DNA of 43,863 nucleotides from Lampropedia cohaerens (lineage in GTDB: Bacteria; Pseudomonadota; Gammaproteobacteria; Burkholderiales; Burkholderiaceae_C). The stretch is taken from assembly GCF_001005215.1 (NCBI RefSeq), contig NZ_LBNQ01000011.1, positions 1 through 43,863 on the forward strand, read 5' to 3'. The notes beneath the pieces were generated by a model, which ran no database searches, was not told where the DNA came from, and saw nothing but the letters and a program-made list of their open reading frames with translations. Of the stretch, positions 9,557 through 18,061 are shown in pieces. The translations under genes and the position numbers were made by a program. Position 1 is the first letter of the stretch; each line of letters starts with the position of its first letter.

Positions 9557-9590
9557 AAGGCCTGCACGCGCGTCGGTGTGCAGGCCTTTT
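9557..9590 (+). terminator. intrinsic terminator of the tRNA gene
   Basis: A perfect 11-bp stem, AAGGCCTGCAC (9557-9567) with GTGCAGGCCTT (9578-9588), has a ten-base loop and runs into TTTT. It lies nine bases after the tRNA 3' end. The opposite strand lacks a good T run, so it serves mainly the plus direction. Confidence 0.9.
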
Positions 9591-9632
9591 CGGTTCCTGG
9601 AAGGCTTTCTGGCGCACGAAGCGTTCGTGGGC

Positions 9633-10454
9633 CTAGCGGCCAGCGGCGGAAAGCTGGTTGGCAAGGGCTTGCGACAACCCCAGAACCGTCGGTCCGCTGG
9701 TTGCCCTTTCCGGTGCAGGTGTGCTGCGCCTTGCGTGCGGGCGGCGCAGACGCCCTTGCAGGGCATCGGCTGCGGCGCTGACGCTGTCAATGAGAGGAAG
9801 CGCCACGCCGGGCTGGATGGCCTGCGCCATGCCAGCCAGTGCGGCGCCGCCGATGATGATGGATTGCAGCGGGGGAGCATGCTCGATTTCCGCCTCGCGC
9901 TGCAGCTGCATGCAGGCCTGCATCAGCATCGTTTGTGCGCGTTCCGGCTGTTCGCGCAGCTGCGCCCCCGTCAGACTGACCGTGTGTATCGGCGGCGCGG
10001 GGTAGCCAAGCGCCAGGGCCAGCCGCTCAAGAATGGGGCGCCAGCGCGCACCGCCTGTCACGATGCCAAAGCGTCCGCGCCTGGCCGCCTGCTCGAATGC
10101 GGCTTCTGCCAGGCCGACGACCACCTGGCCGCTCAGTTCCCGCAGGGCCTGCAGTCCGGGGTCCCCGAAGCAGCCAACGAGCACGGCATCGACTGGTGTG
10201 GCAGGCGATTCCACCGCGTCTGCCCAGGCATCCAGTACGGCGTGTGCGGCAATGGCGTACGAGGCCTCGCAGGCAATGTAGCTGGCGCCAAATCGGGCGG
10301 TGGCGCACTGCCACTGCAACGCCGTGCCCACATGCGCCTGCAAGTGCTGATGCAGCACTGCCGTGACGCAAGCACTGGTGTTGGGATTGATCAGCAGCAC
10401 CTTGGAGGGAGAAAGGGGCTCCTTGTCGGACGCTGACGGGGCGGGCGCAGCCAT
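9633..10454 (-). CDS. Asp/Glu/hydantoin racemase-family protein
   Basis: The 273-residue product belongs to the aspartate/glutamate/hydantoin racemase superfamily. It carries the N-terminal signature VLLINPNTS (residues 19-27), typical of the hydantoin/allantoin racemase branch, and a first catalytic Cys in VGCFGDPGL. Where the branch usually has a second Cys (consensus like LGCAG), this protein reads IIIGGAALAGM. The second acid/base residue therefore appears to be glycine. It may not racemize by the two-Cys mechanism, or may do a related reaction such as a decarboxylation or ring opening. The ATG at 10454 lies two bases after the stop of the GntR gene, so the two are translationally close. 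It is the last gene of the transporter operon; the substrate is unknown but likely an amino-acid or hydantoin-like compound imported by the neighbouring ABC system. Confidence 0.8.
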   Translation of the reverse strand: MAAPAPSASDKEPLSPSKVLLINPNTSACVTAVLHQHLQAHVGTALQWQCATARFGASYIACEASYAIAAHAVLDAWADAVESPATPVDAVLVGCFGDPGLQALRELSGQVVVGLAEAAFEQAARRGRFGIVTGGARWRPILERLALALGYPAPPIHTVSLTGAQLREQPERAQTMLMQACMQLQREAEIEHAPPLQSIIIGGAALAGMAQAIQPGVALPLIDSVSAAADALQGRLRRPHARRSTPAPERATSGPTVLGLSQALANQLSAAGR

Positions 10455-10456
10455 GC

Positions 10457-11218
10457 TTACTGCGCTCCTGCCAGTACGGTTTCCAGATCGGTGTGCGCGA
10501 CGGCGACGGGAAACACCAGCGAGGATTGCAGGTCAAGCAGATGTTCCTGCATGAGCAGCTGAGCGGTTGCGGCATCACGCAGCGCGATGGCGTCCACCAG
10601 CCGGTCATGGCATTGGCAGGCTGTGCCACACGAATGGGGTGAACGCTCACCCGGCTTCGCGCGGCTGCGTGCACTGCCGTAGAGCATCAGGATCAGGGAT
10701 GTGCGCGAGACCAGATCGGCGAGGATGTCGCGCAGCGTCTGCTGGCGGGCACAGTCCGCGATGTGCATGTGGAATTGCCCGGAAAGCCGGACGGCGGTGG
10801 CATGGTCGCCGCGCGCCAGGGCCGCATGTTCATCGTGGATGCACTGGCGCAGCTGCGCGATTTCAACATCGGAGGCCCTGGTCGTGCAAGCCTGGACCAG
10901 GCGCGGCTCGATCAGGCTACGTGCCTCGAACACCTCGTGCGCCTCGGCTTGCGTAGGCCTGGCGACGGTGGGGCTGCGCCTGGGGCGCAGTTCCACCAGA
11001 CGCTCCTGCGCCAGACGCACCAGCACCGGGCGCACCCGGGTGCGCGAAACGCCGAACACCTTGGCCAGATTCTCTTCGGCGAGCTTGGTGCCCGGCTGCA
11101 GCCGATGCTCCAGGATGGCGGTGAGCAGCCGCGCGTACATGGCATCGTCACTGATGCCCGCAGCGGCATGGTCTTCAAAGCCTGCGTCTGTCGAGGCTTC
11201 GTGGGAAGTATCCAGCAT
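10457..11218 (-). CDS. GntR-family transcriptional regulator, FadR/FCD type
   Basis: The 253-residue DNA-binding regulator has an N-terminal winged helix-turn-helix (residues about 28-90), seen in LQPGTKLAEENLAKVFGVSR and VRPVLVRLAQERLVELRPRR. A helical FCD-type effector domain follows, with the metal- or ligand-binding acidic and His positions (FEARSLIEP, GQFHMHIADCA, CHDRLVDAI). FCD regulators usually sense a small carboxylic acid and repress the adjacent operon. It sits between the permease genes and the racemase-like gene on the same strand, so it probably controls this transporter cluster, and perhaps itself. Candidate operators lie before the first gene of the cluster (15503-15548). Start: ATG at 11218. 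Confidence 0.92.
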   Translation of the reverse strand: MLDTSHEASTDAGFEDHAAAGISDDAMYARLLTAILEHRLQPGTKLAEENLAKVFGVSRTRVRPVLVRLAQERLVELRPRRSPTVARPTQAEAHEVFEARSLIEPRLVQACTTRASDVEIAQLRQCIHDEHAALARGDHATAVRLSGQFHMHIADCARQQTLRDILADLVSRTSLILMLYGSARSRAKPGERSPHSCGTACQCHDRLVDAIALRDAATAQLLMQEHLLDLQSSLVFPVAVAHTDLETVLAGAQ

Positions 11219-11242
11219 ATTGATTCTAGGTTGGGGTGCGCC

Positions 11243-12130
11243 TCAACGTCGCATGGGCCTGCGGCGAGCGCGCAACGCCCAGGCCAGCAGCAGCGCAAGC
11301 CCGATGGCCACGAAGGAGACCAGGGTAGTCACCGTCCCGAGCGCATAAATGGCCGGACTGGTGACGGTAGTGGTCAGGCCCTGAAGCTCAAGTGGCAGCG
11401 TGTTGACCGAACCGATGGCCTGCGAAGTGCGCGCGATTTCATCCCAGGACAGCGTGAAGCCGAACATGCCAATGCCCACCACGGATGGGGCGATCAGCGG
11501 CAGCACCACGTGCACGAAGCGCTGCCAGGGCGAGGCGCCAAGGTCATTGGCGGCTTCTTCGTATGCGCGGTTGAAGCGGTTGAATACCGCGAACATGATG
11601 AGCAGGCCAAACGGCAGCGTCCATGTCAGGTGCGCGCCCAGTGCAGAGGTGAACAGGCCCAGGCTGGTGTTGAAGGTTTCCAGCTGACTGGTCCAGCCCG
11701 TTGCGGCGAAGACCTGGCGCAGCCAGCCGTCAATCAGCCGGAATTCCAGCGCAATGCCCAGCGAGACGATGATGGAGGGCATGATGAGGCTGGCCACCAC
11801 GGTCAGAAACAGGACGTTGGCGCCTCGAAAACCGCGTCGAAAGGCCAGGCCCGCCATGACCGACAGCACCACGGTAATGAGCATTACGGCAGTGCCCAGC
11901 GCCAGCGAGCGCCGCAGCGCTGCGCCGATATCGACCGAACCGAGCCCCTGTGCCAGCTCGCGGAACCAGTGCAGGGAGACGCCGCGCATCGGGAAGGTCA
12001 GGCCGCCCTGCGGGCCTTGCAGGCTGAGCAGGAAGATCACGAATGTCGGGCCATACATGAACAGCACGAAGAGCGTGAACACCGCAGCCAGCAGCCAGAA
12101 GCTGGCGGGCCGTTTATCACCTGGGCGCAT
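11243..12130 (-). CDS. ABC transporter permease, PotC type
   Basis: This 295-residue inner-membrane protein has about six hydrophobic segments. Its EAA loop, EEAANDLGASPWQRFVHVVL, lies in the second half and docks the ATPase. It resembles PotC/YdcV-type permeases of the spermidine/putrescine/opine importer class. Together with the PotB-type partner encoded just upstream (12143-13060) it should form the heterodimeric channel. AAGGAG precedes the ATG at 12130, and only 12 bases separate it from the partner's stop. The C-terminus is Arg-rich (RARRRPMRR), as expected for a cytoplasmic end. The transported compound cannot be told from the permease. Confidence 0.93.
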   Translation of the reverse strand: MRPGDKRPASFWLLAAVFTLFVLFMYGPTFVIFLLSLQGPQGGLTFPMRGVSLHWFRELAQGLGSVDIGAALRRSLALGTAVMLITVVLSVMAGLAFRRGFRGANVLFLTVVASLIMPSIIVSLGIALEFRLIDGWLRQVFAATGWTSQLETFNTSLGLFTSALGAHLTWTLPFGLLIMFAVFNRFNRAYEEAANDLGASPWQRFVHVVLPLIAPSVVGIGMFGFTLSWDEIARTSQAIGSVNTLPLELQGLTTTVTSPAIYALGTVTTLVSFVAIGLALLLAWALRARRRPMRR

Positions 12131-12142
12131 GGGACGGGCTCC

Positions 12143-13060
12143 TTACAGTTCTTTGCGGATGTCCACCAGACGCGTGAGCGCCCAGATCATCATCATGACT
12201 ACCGCCAGCAGGATGACTGCATTGGCAGCGGCCAGTGGAAACTGCAGGTACTGCGTTTGCACCTGAATGATCTTGCCCACCGAGGCGATTTGCTGGCCGC
12301 CCATCACACCGATGGTGACGAAGTCGCCCATGACGATGGTGATGACGAAGATGGAGCCGATGATGATGCCGCTCCTGCTCAGCGGCACGATCACGTTGAC
12401 GAGGGTCTGCCAGCCCGATGCGCCTGCGTCATTGGCGGCCTCGATGAGGCTGCGATCAATGCGCATCATGCTGTTGAAGATGGGCACGATCATGAACATG
12501 GTGTAGAGGTGCACGAAGGCCAGCACGACGGAAAAGTCGGAGTACAGCAGCCACTCGATCGGCGCATTGATGATGCCCAGCTCCATGAGCCACTGGTTGA
12601 CCGCGCCATTGCGTCCGAGCAGCGGCATCCATGAAATCATGCGGATGACGTTCGAGGTCCAGAATGGAATGGTGCAGAGGATGAACAGCAGCATTTGCAC
12701 CGTGCTTGATCGCACATGAAAGGCCAGAAAGTACGCAACCGTAAAGCCCAGCACCAGCGTGATCGCCCATCCCAGCACGCCGAACTTGAGCGTGGACCAG
12801 TAGGTGCGCAGCGTCACGCACGGGTCGCTCAGGTCCGCGCAGCCACGAAAAATCTGCGCGTAGTTGTCCAGTGTGAAGCCTGGCAGTAGCTCGTACTGGT
12901 TGTAGTGCCAGAAGCTGACCATCACGATCAGCGCCAGCGGCACCACAAAGAACACGAGAAAGACGAGGCCGATCGGCAGGGCCTGAAGCCATGCCGCCAC
13001 CCCCGGCTGGCGCGCAGGAATGCGGGCTGATGATGGCAAGGGGGTGGGTGCGTTCGACAT
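12143..13060 (-). CDS. ABC transporter permease, PotB type
   Basis: This 305-residue inner-membrane permease has a cytoplasmic N-terminus, about six hydrophobic segments and a periplasmic loop after the first (residues about 50-85). Its EAA loop, EAANDAGASGWQTLVNVIVP, lies near residue 205. The sequence MLLFILCTIPFWTSNVIRMISWMPLLG is typical of PotB/YdcU permeases. It pairs with the PotC-type protein encoded downstream. It follows the binding-protein gene after 36 bases on the same strand, in the usual ATPase, binding protein, permease, permease order. Confidence 0.93.
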   Translation of the reverse strand: MSNAPTPLPSSARIPARQPGVAAWLQALPIGLVFLVFFVVPLALIVMVSFWHYNQYELLPGFTLDNYAQIFRGCADLSDPCVTLRTYWSTLKFGVLGWAITLVLGFTVAYFLAFHVRSSTVQMLLFILCTIPFWTSNVIRMISWMPLLGRNGAVNQWLMELGIINAPIEWLLYSDFSVVLAFVHLYTMFMIVPIFNSMMRIDRSLIEAANDAGASGWQTLVNVIVPLSRSGIIIGSIFVITIVMGDFVTIGVMGGQQIASVGKIIQVQTQYLQFPLAAANAVILLAVVMMMIWALTRLVDIRKEL

Positions 13061-13096
13061 GGGATCCCGTGGGCGCGTTAGGTCAGTGAGGCAGCG

Positions 13097-14359
13097 TCAT
13101 GCGGCAACAAATTCGTTCCACTTCTGCACCATGTAGTTGTTCTCGTCCATCACTGCATTCCAGCAGGCGATGGCGCCCATGCGTTCTGCGTAGCTGCCGC
13201 CATCGCGTACCTCTCCGGCCTTGGCAATGACCACGCCCTGCGGGCTCTTGATGTCCTGGGCCGCGGGCTGGCCTTCCATCCAGTAGGCCCACTCATAGGG
13301 TTCCATGTGCGCCTTGGCGGTCTCCAGCACGGCGCTGTAGTAGCCCTGCCGGTTCAGGTAGGCGCCGGCCCAGCCGTCCAGGAACCAGTTGATGAACTCA
13401 TAGGCAGCGTCCAGCTTGGCGCCTGACAGCGTCGCAGGAATGCCAAAGCCCGATGCCCAGGCGCGATAGCCCTCCTTGAGTGGCTGGAAGCGGCAGTCGA
13501 TGCCCTGGCTGCGCACGGCGGTAACGGCCGGGCTCCACATCGACTGGATCACGACTTCGCCCGAGGCCATCAGGTTGACCGACTCATTGAAGTCTTTCCA
13601 GAGCGCGCGGAACTGGCCCGCGCGCTTGGCTTCGATCAGGGTCTTGATGGTCAGGTCGATCTCCTCGCGGGTCATGTTGCCCTTGTCGCCATAGGTGTGG
13701 ATGCCCATGGCCTCGACCACCATGGCCGCGTCCATGATGCCGATGGAAGGAATGTTCAGGATCGAGGCCTTGCCCTTGAACTCAGGGTTGAGCAACTCGG
13801 CCCAGGATTCGACGGGCCGGCCAATCAGGTCGGGCCGGATGCCCAGCGTATCGGCGTTGTAAGTGGTGGGAATCAGCGTCATCCACTCGGTCGGCGCGCT
13901 GGCAAAGGCCTTGCTGCGTTCGCCTTCCAGGAAGATCACCTTCTTTGGGGCCGTTCCCTGATCGCCCACGGCCTTGCCGTTGACGGTGCCGGTGGTGAAC
14001 AGCGAGGTGATCTTGTCAGCGTTCTTGACGCGCTTGACGTCAATGCCCTTGAGGTTGCCGGTAGGGACGATGTTGCGCAGCGAAAAGTATTCGGTGTCGA
14101 TGAGGTCAAAGCTGTTGGGCTGCGTCACGGCGCGGCGCGTCACCTCATCGGTCGTTACCGCCACGTACTGCAGCGTGATGCCGGTGTCAGCCTGGAATTT
14201 CTCTGCAATCGCCTTGTCCTGGTTGACGGCGGTGCCCAGATACCGCAGCACTGGCTTGTCCTGGGCATGGATGGCCGGGAACATTCCGGTAGCCAGAATG
14301 GCGGCCGTGCCTTGCAGCACGGTGCGGCGTTTGAGCGAAAAGGTCTTGGGGTCGGACAT
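13097..14359 (-). CDS. periplasmic substrate-binding protein of a PotD-like ABC importer
   Basis: The 420-residue protein is exported: its N-terminus (FSLKRRTVLQGTAAILATGM, cleavage after AIHAQ) has the twin-Arg character of a Tat signal, although the motif is not perfect. The mature part is a two-lobed binding protein of the PotD/extracellular solute-binding family 1 class, with the lobe-2 segment DAAYEFINWFLDGWAGAYLNRQGYYSAV typical of polyamine/opine binders. It is longer than PotD (about 350). AAGGAG lies nine bases before the ATG at 14359. The ligand is not evident. The neighbouring racemase-like gene suggests an amino-acid-like or hydantoin-like compound rather than a polyamine; that is inference. 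Confidence 0.9.
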   Translation of the reverse strand: MSDPKTFSLKRRTVLQGTAAILATGMFPAIHAQDKPVLRYLGTAVNQDKAIAEKFQADTGITLQYVAVTTDEVTRRAVTQPNSFDLIDTEYFSLRNIVPTGNLKGIDVKRVKNADKITSLFTTGTVNGKAVGDQGTAPKKVIFLEGERSKAFASAPTEWMTLIPTTYNADTLGIRPDLIGRPVESWAELLNPEFKGKASILNIPSIGIMDAAMVVEAMGIHTYGDKGNMTREEIDLTIKTLIEAKRAGQFRALWKDFNESVNLMASGEVVIQSMWSPAVTAVRSQGIDCRFQPLKEGYRAWASGFGIPATLSGAKLDAAYEFINWFLDGWAGAYLNRQGYYSAVLETAKAHMEPYEWAYWMEGQPAAQDIKSPQGVVIAKAGEVRDGGSYAERMGAIACWNAVMDENNYMVQKWNEFVAA

Positions 14360-14413
14360 GGCAAGGAACTCCTTGGGTTAGCGGGTGGAGAAACGCTCGG
14401 GAAACGAGGCAGG

Positions 14414-15451
14414 CTAGGCAGCGAGACGGTGCGCCTGTTCGGGCCGCCACTGCATCACGCCGGGTTGCCCCACGTTGAAAGGGGCGTCGACAAAGGCCGC
14501 TTCCGGCACCATGGCCGAGAATTCGGCTGTGGCATGTGTGGTCAGGGTCTTGCCCTGCTGCTGCAGGCCCAGCAACACATGGGTGCCCTGGTATTCCACA
14601 TCCGTCACGACGATGGGGATGCTGGCCTGCGTGGCGTCGCGGGGGCTGGAGTCGGCCAGGATCTGCACGCGGTCGCAGCGCACCGCGACCTTGCCCTCGC
14701 CGGTGTCAATGATGTTGTGTCCGCCCATGAAGCGGGCCACGAATTCGCTGGCGGGGCGGTTGTAGATCTCCCAGGGCGTGCCTACCTGTTCGATGGCGCC
14801 ATGATTCATGACCACCATGCGGTCGGCCAGCGCCATCGCCTCTTCCTGCGAGTGCGTGACGTGAATGAAGGTCAGTCCCAGCTCTTGCTGCCAGCGGCGC
14901 AGCTCCGCGCGCATTTGAATGCGCAGGAATGGATCCAGCGCCGAAAGCGGCTCGTCGAGCAACAGCGCGCGCGGGCGGGTGATCAGCGCCCGCGCCAGTG
15001 CCACGCGCTGCTGCTGGCCTCCGGATAGCTCGCCGGGTTTGCGCTCGGCCAGATGGCCCATCGCCACGCGCTCGAGCAACTCCTGCGCACGGGCGCGGCG
15101 CTCGCCCCTGGCGACGCCGCGCATCTTGAGGCTGAAGGCCACGTTGTCCACCGCGCTGAGGTGCGGAAACAGCGCAAAACTCTGGAACATCATGGCCGTG
15201 CCGCGCGCGGCCGCGGGCAGGTCGGTGATGTTCTTGCCAGCCAACAGAATGTCTCCGCTAGTAACGCTCTCGTGCCCGGCAATCATCCGCAATGTGGTGC
15301 TCTTGCCGCAACCCGATGGACCCAGCAGGCAGCAGTAGCTGCCACCTTCCACATGCAGGTCAATGGTGTCCACGGCGGCGGCGCCTGGGCCATAGCGTTT
15401 GGTCAGGGCCACCAGTTCAATGGCTGCAGGTTGCGAGTCTCGTGTGGTCAT
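14414..15451 (-). CDS. ABC transporter ATP-binding protein, PotA type
   Basis: The 345-residue ATPase energizes the PotBC-type permeases next to it. Walker A is GPSGCGKST (residues 44-52), the signature is LSGGQQQR, and Walker B with the catalytic Glu is LLLDEPLSALD, followed by the switch His in THSQEEA. A C-terminal TOBE-like domain (from about residue 240) is present, as in PotA/MalK regulatory ends. The ATG at 15451 is preferred to a GTG two codons earlier. It is the first gene of the likely six-gene operon running down to 9633. The other end of the region between it and the proX terminator (15452-15671) holds the probable promoter and operator. Confidence 0.95.
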   Translation of the reverse strand: MTTRDSQPAAIELVALTKRYGPGAAAVDTIDLHVEGGSYCCLLGPSGCGKSTTLRMIAGHESVTSGDILLAGKNITDLPAAARGTAMMFQSFALFPHLSAVDNVAFSLKMRGVARGERRARAQELLERVAMGHLAERKPGELSGGQQQRVALARALITRPRALLLDEPLSALDPFLRIQMRAELRRWQQELGLTFIHVTHSQEEAMALADRMVVMNHGAIEQVGTPWEIYNRPASEFVARFMGGHNIIDTGEGKVAVRCDRVQILADSSPRDATQASIPIVVTDVEYQGTHVLLGLQQQGKTLTTHATAEFSAMVPEAAFVDAPFNVGQPGVMQWRPEQAHRLAA

Positions 15452-15502
15452 GCACACGGCTCAGCAAAGTCCGTGCCAGTCTCTTACACACTAGGAGATG
15501 AA

Positions 15503-15548
15503 ACTGTGTACGGGATTTACTGTATGTGTGCGCACGTTTTTCGTGCGC
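15503..15548. promoter_or_regulatory. candidate operator region of the transporter/racemase operon
   Basis: About 50-100 bases before the ATPase start are two direct repeats, ACTGTGTA (15503-15510) and ACTGTATG (15519-15526). Next to them is a perfect inverted repeat GCGCACG-TTTTT-CGTGCGC (15530-15548). Their position suits the FadR-type regulator encoded in the operon. No convincing -35/-10 pair could be placed, so this is a candidate only. Confidence 0.4.
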
Positions 15549-15671
15549 GATGTGCCGCCGATGCACCTGCGCGTCGACTAAATTGGTGCGCCCCCAAGCT
15601 TTGCGGGTGGAATATGCCAGTGCAAGGGGCCGCGAGGTTTAGCGTTGGGTGCGCACGGCACCGCACCGCAC

Positions 15672-15711
15672 AAAATAACAGCCGCGTGCCAGGGCTGGTC
15701 ACGCGGCTGTT
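15672..15711 (-). terminator. intrinsic terminator of the proVWXX operon
   Basis: On the minus strand a 12-bp perfect stem (AACAGCCGCGTG with CACGCGGCTGTT, 15700-15711 and 15677-15688) with an 11-base loop is followed by ATTTTG. It lies about 100 bases after the last ProX stop. Confidence 0.82.
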
Positions 15712-15806
15712 GTTGTACTGCCAAGGTTTGCTGCCAGCGCCAGATTCTGGCGCGACACAGGCAGAGGTATCTGCCCCGCGGAGGGGGGCAATCCGTGCCC
15801 GGGGCC

Positions 15807-16823
15807 TTATTGCGCTGCGGCTGCCTTGGCCTGCTCAATCCAGCCGTCGAATGTGGCCTGATTGGCCTTGATCCACGCGTCTACGTGGCGCTCGATGGCG
15901 GCCTGGCTGTTTTCGCCTTGTTGCATGCGCAGATTCTGGGCGTTGATGTCGGCAATCGGCAGATGCATGACTTCGAACAGCTTGGCTGCGGCAGGGTTGG
16001 CTTCGGCAAAGGCACGGTTGGCCACGATATGCTGCGTATTGACCGGGAAGCCGTAGTTTGAGCCATCAGGCAGCTTGGTTTCCACGCCGGCCTGCTCACC
16101 GGGCAGGGAGGTGAAGGGCACCTGCAGCCAGACGACGTCCACGCCGGGCTTGAGCACGCCGGAGACCCAGTACGGCGTCCAGGTGTAGTAGAGGATGGGC
16201 TGGCCCTGCTGGTAGCGTGTGATGGTGTCGGCAATCAGGGCGGAATAGCTGCCCTGGTTGTGCACGACGGTGTCGCGCAGCCCGTAAGCATCTAGGTGAT
16301 GCTCGATCACGGCCTCGCAGCCCCAGCCTGGCGTGCAGCCGGTCAGGTCGGCTTTGCCGTCGCCATTGGTGTCGAACAGCTTGGCAATTTCAGGCTGCTT
16401 GAGCTGCTCGATGTTGGTGATGTTGTGCGCCTCGGCGGTCTTCTTGTCGATCAGATAGCCCTGCAGCGAATTGTTCACATAGGTGCCCTGGCGGTAGAAC
16501 TTGGCATCGCCGCCGGCATTCTTGTAGAAGTCATCATGCAGCGGCACCCAGTTGACGGCCAGGAAGGTAGCGTCGCCGTTGGCCAGGGCGGTAAAGCCGG
16601 TGGCGTACTCGGTTTCCTGGATGTCCTTGACGTTGTAGCCCAGTTGCTCAAGCGCGCGGCTGACCAGAAGGGTCTGGAAGGTTTCCTCGGCGATCGAACT
16701 CTTGATAGGTTGAACATCGATGCCCTCGCCGGGCAGATCTTGCGCATGGGCGCTGCTCACTGCAAGGCCAAGCAATACGGCGCCAGTGAGGCGGTGCAAT
16801 GCGGTCGGTTGGGTCGTTGTCAT
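15807..16823 (-). CDS. proX: glycine betaine/proline-betaine binding protein ProX (second copy)
   Basis: The 338-residue periplasmic binding protein of a ProU-type osmoprotectant importer has a Sec signal peptide ending at AHAQ (about residue 28). The mature part follows E. coli ProX closely: [18 protein letters not shown], the calcium-loop-like [13 protein letters not shown], and the three Trp positions that cage the quaternary amine ([22 protein letters not shown]). The two Cys of GC-x5-GC, a likely disulfide, are present. AGGAG precedes the ATG at 16823. It is the last gene of the operon and a tandem paralog of the ProX encoded at 16927-17991. Expression is expected to rise with osmolarity, by analogy with proU. 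Confidence 0.95.
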   Translation of the reverse strand: MTTTQPTALHRLTGAVLLGLAVSSAHAQDLPGEGIDVQPIKSSIAEETFQTLLVSRALEQLGYNVKDIQETEYATGFTALANGDATFLAVNWVPLHDDFYKNAGGDAKFYRQGTYVNNSLQGYLIDKKTAEAHNITNIEQLKQPEIAKLFDTNGDGKADLTGCTPGWGCEAVIEHHLDAYGLRDTVVHNQGSYSALIADTITRYQQGQPILYYTWTPYWVSGVLKPGVDVVWLQVPFTSLPGEQAGVETKLPDGSNYGFPVNTQHIVANRAFAEANPAAAKLFEVMHLPIADINAQNLRMQQGENSQAAIERHVDAWIKANQATFDGWIEQAKAAAAQ

Positions 16824-16926
16824 GGTTCTCTCCTGAAGTTACAAGGGTTGGAGTGGCAATCGAGGGCGGATGGCCGGGGGCCACCATTTACCGGTCCAAG
16901 AGGCCGCCGCGTGGGCAGCCCATCGG

Positions 16927-17991
16927 TCACTGTGCGTGGGCGGCTTCGCGTGCTTGTGCCAGCCAGCCATCAAAGGTCGCCTGATTGGCGGAGATCCAGG
17001 CATCGACGTGGCGCTCGATGTCATTGCGCGAGCCCTCGCCTTGCTGCATGCGCAGGTTTTGCGCACTGATGTCGCCAATGGGCACCTGCATGATCTCAAA
17101 CAGTTTGGCTGCCGCAGGGTTGGCCTGCGCGAAGGCGCGGTTGGCGACGATGTGCATGGCGTTGACGGGAAATCCGTAGTTGTCGCCAGAGGGCAGCTGG
17201 GTGTCGATGTCCTGCTGGGCACCGGGCATGGCGGAAAATGGCACCTGCAGCCAGACCACGTCTTCGCCGGGCTTGAGCACCCCGGAGACCCAGTAGGGCG
17301 TCCAGGTGTAGTAGAGAATCGGCTGGCCCTGCTCGTAGCGCGTGATGGTGTCGGCAATCAGCGCAGCGTAGTTGCCCTGGTTGTGCTGCACGGTCTCGCG
17401 CAGGCCATAGGCGTCGAGCTGGTGTTCCACCACCGGCTCGCAGCCCCAGCCGGGATTGCAGCCGGTCAGGTCGGCCTTGCCGTCGCCGTTGGCATCGAAC
17501 AGTTTGGCGATGGCAGGGTCCTTGAGCTGATCAATCGAGCGGATGTTGTGCGCATCGGCGGTCTTTTTGTCGATCAGGTAGCCCTGCAGGGCATTGGCCA
17601 CATAGGGACCTCCGACGCGGTAGAACTTGGCGTCGCCACCTGCATTGGCGTAGAAATCATCGTGCAGCGGTTTCCAGTTGATGGTCGTGAAGGTTACGTC
17701 GCCGTTGGCCAGCGCGAGATAGGCAGCGGCGTAGTCGGCCTCCTGAATCGGCTTCACGGTGTAGCCCAGTGCCTCGAGCGCGCGTGCAACAATCAGTGTC
17801 TGGAAGGTTTCCTCCGGAACGGAGGTCTGGATGGGTTGCACGGCGATGCCTTGCCCGGGTTGCATCTCGCTGGCGTGGGATGCGGCCATGCATAGTGCGG
17901 TGGCCGCGCAGGCGGCCAAGGCCTGGCGAAGGCGCGGTGGCACGCGCAAAGATAGCGGGGACTTCGAGGCAGTTTGATCGGTCAAATGCAT
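16927..17991 (-). CDS. proX: glycine betaine/proline-betaine binding protein ProX (first copy)
   Basis: The 354-residue periplasmic binding protein is collinear with the ProX encoded just downstream and with E. coli ProX. It keeps the same three Trp cage positions ([22 protein letters not shown]) and the [13 protein letters not shown] loop. The signal peptide is long, with a charged n-region and a hydrophobic core before SHAS (about residue 40). A difference from its twin is the [11 protein letters not shown] segment, one residue longer than [16 protein letters not shown] lies 11 bases before the ATG at 17991. Two binding proteins for one ATPase/permease set suggests a widened ligand range, for instance glycine betaine against other betaines; that is inference. 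Confidence 0.95.
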   Translation of the reverse strand: MHLTDQTASKSPLSLRVPPRLRQALAACAATALCMAASHASEMQPGQGIAVQPIQTSVPEETFQTLIVARALEALGYTVKPIQEADYAAAYLALANGDVTFTTINWKPLHDDFYANAGGDAKFYRVGGPYVANALQGYLIDKKTADAHNIRSIDQLKDPAIAKLFDANGDGKADLTGCNPGWGCEPVVEHQLDAYGLRETVQHNQGNYAALIADTITRYEQGQPILYYTWTPYWVSGVLKPGEDVVWLQVPFSAMPGAQQDIDTQLPSGDNYGFPVNAMHIVANRAFAQANPAAAKLFEIMQVPIGDISAQNLRMQQGEGSRNDIERHVDAWISANQATFDGWLAQAREAAHAQ

Positions 17992-18061
17992 GCGTTGGGT
18001 CGCTCCTTATGAATGGCTATGGGTGAAAAAAATGGGGGAGAACACGTACAGGCCCGGTAAT

